A program made the translations under genes and the position numbers. Positions 55,534-64,000 of a stretch of DNA of 64,000 nucleotides are shown here, piece by piece. The DNA comes from Kalaharituber pfeilii (Eukaryota > Ascomycota > Pezizomycetes > Pezizales > Pezizaceae), in the NCBI GenBank assembly GCA_015179045.1, contig WHUZ01000041.1:372001-436000 (forward strand), read 5' to 3'. The notes beneath the pieces were generated by a model. It worked only from the letters and a program-made list of their open reading frames with translations, was not told the DNA's origin and did not search any database. Within the stretch, counting starts at the first letter, position 1, and each line of letters begins with the position of its first letter.

Positions 55534-56494
55534 TGGTGCTGTTGGTCAAGAAGGGACCAGTTGTAAAATTCGCTGACTTGCTGACTAATACGTCCAAATC
55601 ACCTTTGCCTCTTAGATTATTGACCGGGCCCTTGGGTTGACCATCCCCGGGGGTTGACCTCTCCTGATGTTAACGAATAATCAATCTGAGCAAATTCCGC
55701 ACCCACAGTATTGCAATAATGAAACAACTTTATGATATCAGACAACTCAAGTGAAATTCCTGAATGTGAGTATGTTCTGCTTTAGTGCTTTTTTTCACTA
55801 TGAGAAATAATTGACAATGCTGTGATGGTTCTTCAGACACTTAGCTAGTACCAGCCGTACAGCTGAGTCTGTCAGCTATGTCAAGATGGCTCGTCCCAGC
55901 AAGAAAAGAGGAGCTTGTGGACTTGCTTCAATAGCTACAGTTACAGTGGCAGCAGATGCTACTATTACACTGAATTTTATTGTATATTTTTTTTGGCAGT
56001 GGCGAAGCATCATGCTCGCAATAATTGTGAGTATAGTATTGATGCTTTATGACCAACTATTCCTCAGAGTCTTAGTTCTATTTCTGATATTAATATTAAT
56101 CACTTTTCTTACAAATATCTATGTACTTCCTGTCAAGAGGGTTGTAAATAAGTACAAAAGAGTTTACAGAACATGTATATAAAAGTTATCGAAAAATTCA
56201 GTAGATCATGTGCAACTTTCTTTTTCACACTAGTACTAATTCTACAATATTGGCATTCTTGGCATGTAAAATTCAGGAGGCTCCCCATATAAAGTTCAAA
56301 ATTTTCAATCTAGAATTTCTCAGCACTCATTAAATATTTTTTAATTCAGACATCGAAGAGTTGTAGAGCAGACAAAATAGTGCGTAATTACGGAGTTTAA
56401 TTTTCAATCAGGTGTGGTTGTGTAATGAAATTATACTTCAAGTTTCAGTCCGTAATTTTGGTTAGTGGGGGTCCCTTCTTGACCAACAGCACCA
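55534..56494. mobile_element. TA-flanked TIR element (TGGTGCTGTTGGTCAAGAAG), 961 bp
   Basis: Perfect inverted ends TGGTGCTGTTGGTCAAGAAG.GGACC, with TA on both sides. One 98-codon frame (55886-56182) starts MARPSKKRG and becomes a very hydrophobic tail; the start could be the remnant of a Tc1-type transposase, but the rest is not. Treated as non-autonomous. Confidence 0.7.
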
Positions 56495-57635
56495 TATGTA
56501 GGAAATAAGGAAATGCTACCTGTAACAGGTTGGCATGTGCACATCATGTGGCAAATCATGTGGCACAACGGAAGGCCTAACTGTATGACATTCCGCAGTC
56601 TACGTGCTTTGTCACGACATCTTCAAGCTGCTTTGCACACAACCAGGATAATTGGTGCCTTTTGAATGAAGCTCCAAATGCCTAGAAACCAGGATGTTGA
56701 CCCTTTTAGGCTCTAGAGTACCGAAAGAGCTTTCGCATAAGCTCTAGAGCTACCGCTTTGCAAAGCGACACCAGGAAAAGAGTATGAGACCCCTGTTCTC
56801 GTGCCCAGACTCTATGAGACCCCTTGTTACTTCAGCGCCAGCAGGAGCAGCTACAAACCCAGATTCCTGCTCCGAACCTATTAAGTAATTATTTGGGCTT
56901 CTAGAATGCTCAGGATGTCCTCCGCCTTATCGTGGTTGGTGAGATATTTGGAGTTAAAGTTGCAATTCGGAGGGTGAAGCTTTCGCTAGCTGGAGCTTCC
57001 GCTGCGCCACACTTCGTTAACTAGCAGCGGTACTAGTACACCCTGCTCCGGGAGGCTAAACTGTAGAACTTCTTGCAAATTCCGCATCTCAATTTGAGCC
57101 CACTTGAGGCTCCTCGCACTCCTAGGAATTTTTGTTGTCGCATCAGCAGTATCATTGTGCGCAGTATCCTGGTAGACGATGTTAGATTCATGCCAAGGCG
57201 GGGAGTAATGACGAATAACATCGGAGTTAATCATCATTACGAATGGCTCAAGGTTTACAATTGACATGCTCCACTATATCTATAACTATGTAGCATTGTG
57301 GCAGGATTCTGTATTGGCCACCGAGGAGAGCCACCATGATGAGAGACTTGTACTAGGTTTGACAAGGAATTAGGTTGAGAATACATCACTATCATTATCA
57401 TCATTACTCCCACCTCTTGTTCCTCATCCCTTGACCCCAGAGGCTTAAAGCTTCGTCCTAACTAAAGTACATGAGAATTTATCATAATTTTCAATAAGTA
57501 GTAACTGCGTTCCCAAAGCACAGAAAAAAAAAGGCCAAATCTATCCCTTACAGATGTATTAAATGGGAAACAAAACGTTAATAATATATTAAACTGCCGG
57601 AACCCTTCAAGGACCTGCCCACCACGCTCTTCCCC
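56495..57635. other. No recognised gene
   Basis: A 93-codon minus frame (57267-56986) and smaller ones lack any known motif. CTCTAGAG-type short palindromes occur at 56710-56745. ATCATTATCATCATT at 57385-57402 is a small simple repeat. Confidence 0.4.
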
Positions 57636-58878
57636 CTATTGCACCGAACCTTTCCTCCACATATCCTGCAGCCCAAACCCCTCTTCCGCTAAATTACAGA
57701 TCTTGTTCACGTTCTCATCTTCTGGCTCCCCTCCCTTCAGCCCCCATTTCCGCGCATACACTCCCTCGCCATGTCTAATTAACTTCTGCAACTCTCTCTC
57801 AAATGCCGCAGGGTTCCTATAAAATGGCTCCCCCTTTCCGCCGCGCTGCTGCGCTTGCCAATAATTCCTGCCGCCCTCGCGGGTATTTTTTTTTACGCTC
57901 CAGCTCCTCCAGCTGTCCGCGTAGCGTCGCCCAGCGTGTGCCGGTGGTGGACTCTGCGCGCTCAGACTCGGGCTTGTCAAGGAGCTCGGCGTGCGACGGG
58001 TGCGGAAAGAGCAGGGCCAAGTCCGGGAGGACGTTGCCGACGTCGTAGACGTGTCCTACCTTCTCGTCGAGCAGGCTGAAACCCGACATCTGCAAGCGTG
58101 CGTAAAAGTCGCAGTCAGTGAAGTAGTACGGGATGAAAGTGTCCCACCCCCCGATCTGCTTGACCGCAGCGACATTCACCAGCGCCAACCGGTCGTACGA
58201 AAAGAACTTGTATGCCCATTTGTCCTCGGGATTCGCCGAGTCGATTTTGTGCAGCACGGAGATGATCAGGGAGTAGAATGACTGGTACGGAACTTGGTCC
58301 TCGTACCCGACCACTACGGAGTCCATGTGACTCCAGAAGAATCTACCCCAGTTGCGCTTCGTCGCTTCGTAGATGTAGAAGTTTTGCAGCTGGGCAAAGG
58401 TCAGCAGGGTCGGGGTGGTGATGACGTTCACACCGAGGGTGTTGAGGAGGTGCTCGTGCGGGAGGTAGAATGGATTGCCGGGGGAGAGAAGGGCGAGGGA
58501 GTTGGAATCCATGACGCCGGTGTTTTCGATGACGTAGATTTGAGATGGGGGCCAGCCAGCGGCGATGTACGAGAGTACGGATTGTTGGAGGATGGCGTAG
58601 TTGCGGGTGAAGCCGATAAAGAGGGGGGTGAGCGGTGGATTTTCGGGTGGCTTGTTCAAGGGGTGGACCGCCGGTAAAGGCTGTCCCTGGGGGGGGAATC
58701 GGGGGTCGACAGTGGGTTCAGATGTATGCAGCTCTGGGTCTGAGATTTCCGTGTCGCCATTTCGAGATCTGGATGGGTACGAGGATAGGAACGTTGACTG
58801 CTTCATCGTGAGCAACAGTAGCGCGCCGATGGCGACAGAGAGAAGCAGGAGAACCCTGCGCCGAGGGTTTGAGAACAT
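57636..58878 (-). CDS. Type II membrane glycosyltransferase-like protein, with a frameshift
   Basis: Probably a Golgi glycosyltransferase. The start at 58878 gives a short basic N-terminus and a signal anchor (RVLLLLSVAIGALLLLT, residues 8-24), a Pro-rich stem (about 40-80), then a GT-A-like domain with FIGFTRNYAILQQSVLSYI, VIENTG, RFFWSHMDSVVV (acidic metal-binding candidate), GGWDTFIPYYF.TDCDFYARL. The frame ends at 57817, but at a run of nine A (57894-57886 on the minus strand) it leaves a second frame, which continues ..EPFYRNPAAFERELQKLI..YARKWGL..DMWRKGSVQ to 57636 and looks like the true C-terminus. A base-count error in the run, a real mutation or slippage would all explain it. The exact GT family is not assigned. 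It lies outside the segmental repeat and looks like ordinary host sequence. Confidence 0.65.
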
Positions 58879-59569
58879 GTTGTAACTTGTGCTATCACTC
58901 GAAGATGATACCCCTTCAGGTTGAGGATAGGGATTTGCTGGAGCTGGGTCAACTGGTTAGACCTCAGATAACAATAGACCCTGGTTGTCGATATCCGGCG
59001 GAGGGAGCCTTGGGGTTAGCGGAGGCGTCAACAGTCACAAAATTGCAGCAAAAAAGCTTGCTTGCCTCGGTGCATTCATCAGTGGAATTGAGTTTAATAT
59101 TCTGTCATTGCGACGTCGGAACAGGAGATTTGAAGTTAATAAGAGAAAGCCGTGCGGCTGAAGTTTCAGGATATCGCCTCCTGGTCGGCACATTAGTAGT
59201 CATCAACGCATGGGTTATGCAAGATTTTGCAAAGTCTTGGCGCATACGGATACCATAATTGGTCAGTGAAGTGAAGAGCTTTGACAAACGTATATCAGTT
59301 CTCAAACTCGTCGTAAGATGAATTATCAACCGGTGTGTAGACATGTATTAGTACACGTGTATTTTGTGTTTTTGTTAACATCAAGTAATCGTGACACTCT
59401 CCAGTCGCTTCCTGTTCGGTCTCGTCAGACTAGTGGTTGCCAAAAAACATGTACTTACCTCATTTGTATTTTTGTGGCGCTTTTTAGACGTAGCTAAAGC
59501 AATTTAGGTATGACATTCTTGTAGTAAACGGGTAATATTGTACTAGTGTAGAATAAATAAGCCTGAAGC
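58879..59569. other. Upstream region of the glycosyltransferase, no gene seen
   Basis: A 129-codon plus frame overlaps the start region (58869-59258) and has no recognisable motif. No clear promoter element. Confidence 0.4.
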
Positions 59570-59579
59570 ATCCGTAACA

Positions 59580-60388
59580 CGGGATGACTCGGGACAGGTA
59601 GTTCCTTGTATGGTAAGTTCAGCCACTTACTATAGTAGGACGCAGCAACAACACAAGTACATAATAAATGGTCTGTATTTCTGGTAGACTTAATGGATGT
59701 ATGGCCAACTTCGGAGGTAGTGGCAGTTGGCTTTGTTGAAAGACCACACCTCCTGGCTATCAAGTGGTAACTAGTAAATGATTCCGCGAGCAGATGCGAA
59801 AGAGAAAAGCTGTGAGTGGGTAGCAATCATATCTTCGATATACAGTTTTCCCTTGCTATACCGGATGCTCTCAGGTTGCTACATCCCGCTCCCATACAAA
59901 ACCCTCTTGCTATACCGGACGCACTAAGAATACCGGACCAGACAGGAATTGCCAGGCACTTACCCCCCTGTCTCCATACAAATAATATTTGCTATACCGG
60001 ATACACTAACACTGATACGTCCAATCTCACATTGCATTCACCTTCAGATGCTTACTAAACTTAACATTACATAATAAAATTAGGGTGTCGTTGTTCCCAA
60101 TTACATTAACTTTGCTGCCCATCCCTAAAGCTAATTCTGTTTTGCCAAGCATTGTATTCTATAACGGAACCTTGCTATACCGGACGAAAAAGGCCAGATT
60201 TTACAGATCCGGTATAGCAAGGGAAAACTGTACATGAAGTTGTACTAGTACTCGGGTACATGCGAGCTCGCTATGATACCCTTGAAAACTCTGCATATTA
60301 GCGCACGCCACTGGCGATCCGCTTACCGTACAAGGAACTACCTGTTCCTGAGCGGACAGGTAAAAAGTACCTGTCCGGAGTCATCCCG
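59580..60388. mobile_element. MULE-like TIR element (CGGGATGACTCGGGACAGG), 809 bp
   Basis: 10-bp target duplication ATCCGTAACA/ATCCATAACA (59570-59579, 60389-60398, one change). The same ends as 38941-40494. The interior shares the ACATAATAAATGGTCTGTAT stretch with that element and holds a Tigger-like MITE (59843-60230). Confidence 0.85.
59843..60230. mobile_element. Tigger/pogo-like MITE (CAGTTTTCCCTTGCTATACC), 388 bp
   Basis: TA on both sides (59841-59842, 60231-60232); the related MULE-like element is continuous here (about 40370). It is nearly identical to the interior of 2172-2630 and serves as the empty site for the insertion at 2270-2307. Confidence 0.9.
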
Positions 60389-60398
60389 ATCCATAACA

Positions 60399-61310
60399 TC
60401 GCGCCCTCAACTTGACTGTATATATATGTCCCTCTATCTACCGCCAAACCAAGACAGACCACTGCTGCCTGAGTTAAAAAGAAATTAGTACAGCGAATGT
60501 AGTACTTATAGTTTGTCAATGCTGGGTGTCAATGGGCTCGATGCAGATTCGTAGTCAGATTGGGAGCTAGTCTGAAAATACGACAATGGTTGCACCATCT
60601 GTGAGCTCGATTCAAATCTCAGTTACCCATATGTACGTTGCTGCCTGGTTGCGCTACCCCCGTTGGACTGCATTGAGAAGATGACATGCTGTCGGGTCAC
60701 GAAGGTAGTAAGTTGCTCGATTCTACTTTCTACTGGAATGTCCTCAGCACGTCAATGGACTGAATCTTCGTACAATCTTCAGCCCTGTGCGTTTGATGAA
60801 AAATCAAGTATCTCCATGCGACACATACGAAAGCGCGCGCTAAAAGTAAAAGAGCCCAGTTCAAATGGTCTTTTGAAAGAGAGGAATATATTGTTATGGT
60901 CACAAACCACTGCTTTCAAAACAATTGAATTTTCACATACTACTGCGAATTGGTAATGGGGAACCCCATTTTAAGAAATTTAGTAAGTAATGCGAATTAC
61001 TAGAGACTATATGCCACTACATATTACCACGTACGTGTATTGACTTTAATCTTTTGCAATATGCCTTATCTAATTCAAAGAGCTATAATACAACAAAAGC
61101 TTAGGAGGGATATAAAAGCTATTATAATGCTTCTGATTCTTAATTGACATATGATGAACCTATAAAGGGGATAGGTATACATTATTTGTATTTGTGAATG
61201 CATCTTAATATTGACGTGATTGGGATATGAATACGCAGGTGATGCATATAATATGAAATAATCTGGGTGTATACAGTAAAGTAGGCTACTAACTGAGTTC
61301 TACCTCATCT
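60399..61310. other. No recognised gene
   Basis: A 97-codon frame (60663-60956) is unrecognised. The second half is AT-rich. Confidence 0.35.
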
Positions 61311-61334
61311 CGTACCGTCTGGTCGGGCATGCCA

Positions 61335-61690
61335 TACCTGTCAAATTCAGTTCATTGTGCCTGGTCTCGCGACGTCAGGTCAGGCCTGCCATCTGCGTCA
61401 AATTCAGCTTATTTGCATCATCTGGTGCCTTGGGTCGGGCCTGCTATACATGCCAAATTAAGCTCATTCTACCTCATCTCGTGTGGTCAGTTTGGGCCGG
61501 CCATGCCTGTCAAATTGAGCTCATTCTGCCTCACCTGACGCCGCGGGGCCGGACCTGCCATATCTATTAAATTCAACTCATTCTGCCTCATCTCACGCCG
61601 TCGGGCCGGAACTGTCATATCTATCAAATTCAGCTCATGTTGCCATATCTTGCGCTGGCGAGGGAGACCTGTTATGTTTAAGTTGAGCTC
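61335..61690. repeat. 57-bp minisatellite, about six units
   Basis: The word CAAATTCAGCTCATT recurs at 61342, 61399, 61454, 61511, 61568 and 61625, mostly 57 bases apart, with a decayed unit near 61680. Each unit also has TGCCTCATCTC and CGTCGGGCCGGACCTGCCAT. As 57 is 19 codons, reading frames repeat in register; the minus frame 61753-61487 has (M)RQNELNLIDMAGPA-RRR units. Confidence 0.85.
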
Positions 61691-61880
61691 AGGTTGCAGG
61701 CACTTCGGTCCTTTAGCATAGGCCCAAGCTATATCAAATGTGACTGGGTGCATTCCGGCGCGAGGAGTAACAAGTAACTATGCTGACGACGAGTGGCCGC
61801 GATTCCTATTCTATGTAAGAATAAACTCCTCCCGAAGGTTATCCTTAAGTATATGGAGCGTGTACTCTAACCTCAATGTA

Positions 61881-61919
61881 CTGCCATGGCGAACAGCTAC
61901 AAGCGGGTCAGGTGAAATG

Positions 61920-61946
<27 letters not shown>
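61881..61946 (+). mobile_element. Micro-retroposon, lineage 1 hairpin (66 bp)
   Basis: CTGCCATGGCGAACAGCTAC, AAGCGGGTCAGGTGAAAT and about 28 A. Target duplication AACCTCAATGTA (61869-61880, 61947-61958). The 5' end is at the hairpin base. Confidence 0.95.
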
Positions 61947-61951
<5 letters not shown>

Positions 61952-62169
61952 CAATGTAAAGAGACACAAGTTAATTTGAACTATATGTACGTGCATTATA
62001 TTATGCTTATCGCCTTTAGGACCACAATAGGTCACGGCGAATGTACTTAAGTTCTTGTTTATATCATTACTCATATCCCGGCCTATAAGATGTGACGATG
62101 GTTCCACCGTTCAAGCCACAAAACACAGGACATATCGCTTTGGAGGCTAAGAATGTATAACTGGATCAA

Positions 62170-63144
62170 TAGTGAGCGGCACGAGCCGAGCCAGCTCGAG
62201 CTCAAACGAGCCAAGATCATGTGTTTTTCTTGACAGCTCGCTAAAATGCTTAGCCAGTGCAAGGTTTCATAAACTGTAAATACCTAATATAGTAATAATT
62301 AGAGACTTGGAGCTCATTCTGACCTACCAACAACATCTTTTTTTTTTTTTTTTTTTTTTTTTAATTACATAACCCCGCTTGCAGCGCCAAGCCATGGCAG
62401 GGTCCCTGGGCAAGCCCTCGAAGCCCGGAGACAGGCTTAACAAACAAAAAAAATTTCTATCTACCTCGAAAACCTGATTCCAGAAACCTCCGGACGGTCC
62501 TTCCGGTTTCTGCCCCAGGGCGGCTCCACTATATATCTCCCCCTTTCCCCCCTCCCCTCTTCTCCACACTTTCGCATCCCGGCAAGCAAAATTTCCCTGA
62601 CGGCAAATTTCGCAGTTTCCTCCACACCTTCGCAACCTGCAAATTTTCCCCGACCCGGGTCGGTAAATCGCACGGCGCACTAAAACCTGATCCCGGAGAA
62701 GAACCTTTCCAACTCATCCCACTCCTCCCCATTCTCTGCTGTCCTTTTCCAGTTCTTCTCCATATCCCCCCATTCTCTAAAGCCTTCTGGGCGTCTTCCT
62801 CTCTCCAGGCGCATGGCAGTGAAGTTGGACACCGCTATCCTATTCCACTCCATGACCTTCCCCTTTCCAAAGCCCTCCACTTCTCTCCTCTCCTTCCTCC
62901 ACGCTTTCACCCTCTGGCGCACTCCACTTCCGGTGGCCACCTCCTTACCCTGCATCACCGTCCCCTTCTACCAACAACTTCGAAATGCACAATTTAGCTG
63001 ATAGTAGTGAGAAAGATGAAAATTTAGCTTAGTTTAGTTTAGTTTGTCAATATTATATACATAATCAATCCAGGCTCGAGCTCATGCCACGCCAGCTCGA
63101 GCTCACCCTCCAGCTCGGCTCGAGCTAGCTCGTGCCGCTCACTA
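62170..63144. mobile_element. hAT-like MITE (TAGTGAGCGGCACGAGC) containing a LINE fragment
   Basis: Perfect 8-bp duplication TGGATCAA (62162-62169, 63145-63152). Without the LINE it is about 330 bp and closely matches 36615-36912. Confidence 0.95.
62335..62967 (-). pseudogene. Lineage 1 LINE, 5'-truncated, zinc knuckle deleted (633 bp)
   Basis: Target duplication CTACCAACAAC (62324-62334, 62968-62978); the sister MITE is empty at 36768. The frame (62958-62680) follows the 15253-17468 LINE but jumps from MRLERGR to RPEGFREW, leaving out about 36 codons that hold the CGCG..HLAFQC zinc knuckle. T run at 62337-62362 and the CCCCGCTTGCAGCGCC hairpin mark the 3' end. Confidence 0.9.
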
Positions 63145-63189
63145 TGGATCAATCCTGACATCAATCCTGGGAGGTATAGAACATCAGTT

Positions 63190-63667
63190 CTAACACATAC
63201 ACTCCATTCGGCTGTTGTTTCCTCTTCCTCCACACCCACTTATGCGGATTGAACTCTCTTCCGGCAACTGGAACTCGTGCCTCGTGGACGTGTACACGTA
63301 CTGCTCTGGCACCGGCCCGCCAGCTTCCCGGTGCGCCTGCTCGCTTAGCAACGCCCTGTGGAAAGAGCTGTGCCGAAACATAACGACTACCCGACGGGTG
63401 GGCTGTTTGACCCAGACACGGGGCAAGAGATGTGGGGTCGGGAATCCTGCAAAGTAAAGTTTGAGAATGGTGGGGTCCGGGGCGGCTGATCGTGATGCTC
63501 AGAATGGGAGTGTAGGAGGAGATCGACTCTGGAGGCGCACAAGAGCCGAGAGCGAGGTTGGCTTGTGGGGTGTTGGTCCAGGTAGGTTGTGGGGGTTCGT
63601 TTAAGGGAGTGCTAGCCGAAGGGAGGATTTTAAAGCTTGGAGCTGTATGTGAGTGATAGTTAGACAT
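63190..63667 (-). CDS. Possible host gene, 5' part (uncertain)
   Basis: Two minus frames overlap: one from ATG 63667 (MSNYHSHTAPSFKILPSAST...) and one with KQPTRRVVVMFRHSSFHRAL and VYTSTRHEFQLPEESSIR (63426-63190). The second looks like a conserved protein and is followed by a GTATGT donor-like site just before its stop. An intron or a frameshift would be needed to join the two. I do not recognise the family. The hAT-like MITE ends 45 bases downstream and may lie in an intron. Confidence 0.35.
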
Positions 63668-64000
63668 AGTTTTGTCAGGAGTGGATTAAGGCGTCACAGA
63701 AAGAGACCTCAAGACTTTTGATATAAAGTGGGAGAGGCGTAAACCTATTGGATCCCAAGCGCTGGCGCTTTTTAGCTTATGACACCACCAGCTTGGTCAT
63801 GATATAAATATTGATACCTGCACCAGAAGCGTCCATAGGCGCTGGAATGATTCAGGGTCATATTCCCACTACGCGGACTGCCATGAAATGCTAGAAATGG
63901 CGCATGCTCCTGCCCACTGGCGGTCACGGCCTATATATGTTTCACGTTACAGAAGTCTTTTAAAACTCATACGCTACGTAACACCACTTATACAACCAAT
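63668..64000. other. Window end, no recognised gene
   Basis: Possible upstream region of the frame at 63667. AAGCGCTGGCGCTTTTTAGC near 63758 is a short palindrome. Nothing else supported. Confidence 0.3.

Noticed and set aside
55886..56182. 98-codon frame as a small membrane-protein gene
   Set aside because: It lies within a TIR element and its hydrophobic tail is made of AT-rich codons. A transposase start relic is more likely than a gene.
61335..61690. Regular spaced repeats resembling a CRISPR array
   Set aside because: The whole 57-base unit repeats, including the parts that would be spacers, and the host is a eukaryote. It is a minisatellite.
1..64000. tRNA, rRNA and snRNA genes
   Set aside because: I saw no tRNA A/B boxes with a matching cloverleaf and no ribosomal sequence. 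A covariance-model scan was not possible here.

Overview
This window is repeat-rich DNA from a filamentous fungus, most likely an ascomycete (Pezizomycotina). The evidence is short GT-AG introns (about 45-90 bases), a CFEM-domain surface protein, a Kex2-processed cysteine-rich secreted protein, Tad1-like LINEs, Fot1/pogo, Tc1, MULE, hAT and Plavaka transposon remains, and a chromodomain gypsy element. I cannot name the species. I saw no tRNA, rRNA or CRISPR array.

The backbone is one large segmental repeat in three copies. Copy A (1-14490, cut by the window start) and copy B (18230-24760, cut by an LTR element) have the same orientation and meet head to tail at 14494-18219, where transposons are nested. 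Copy C (about 36346-54975) is nearly complete and inverted. Joined through C, the unit runs: B-start, the secreted-protein gene, a Tc1 relic, an old LINE, the CFEM gene, A-end. Because the copies differ in which transposons they hold, many insertions can be compared with an empty site inside the same window. This gives target duplications and exact element ends without outside data.

Host-type genes are few: three copies of a three-exon secreted beta/gamma-crystallin-like preproprotein (282-945, 20093-20759, 52365-53023); two copies of a CFEM plus transmembrane gene (8372-9328, 41552-42504); a type II membrane glycosyltransferase with a homopolymer frameshift (57636-58878); and a doubtful gene near 63190-63667.

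The rest is mobile. Two LINE lineages occur. Lineage 1 ends in a CCCTGC...GCGGGG hairpin plus poly(A). Lineage 2 ends in a GCC-ATA-GCCC/GGGC-GGC hairpin plus poly(A). Long but 5'-truncated copies lie at 11270-13549, 15253-17468, 27908-29430, 29435-31276, 33746-34675 and 62335-62967. More than a dozen tiny insertions of 30-90 bp, most with a clear 9-12 bp target duplication, consist of little more than these terminal hairpins and poly(A). They are the most unusual feature of the window. DNA transposons are mostly non-autonomous: hAT-like MITEs with 8-bp duplications, MULE-like elements with 9-10 bp duplications, and Tigger/pogo-like elements at TA. A frameshifted pogo transposase, a Plavaka relic, a FAR1-type MULE fragment and a degraded gypsy pol complete the set.

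The block 24761-36345 between B and C is a pile of broken elements that includes a head-to-head junction of two different LINEs. The right end (54976-64000) lies outside the repeat and holds the glycosyltransferase, MITEs, a 57-bp minisatellite and unassigned DNA.
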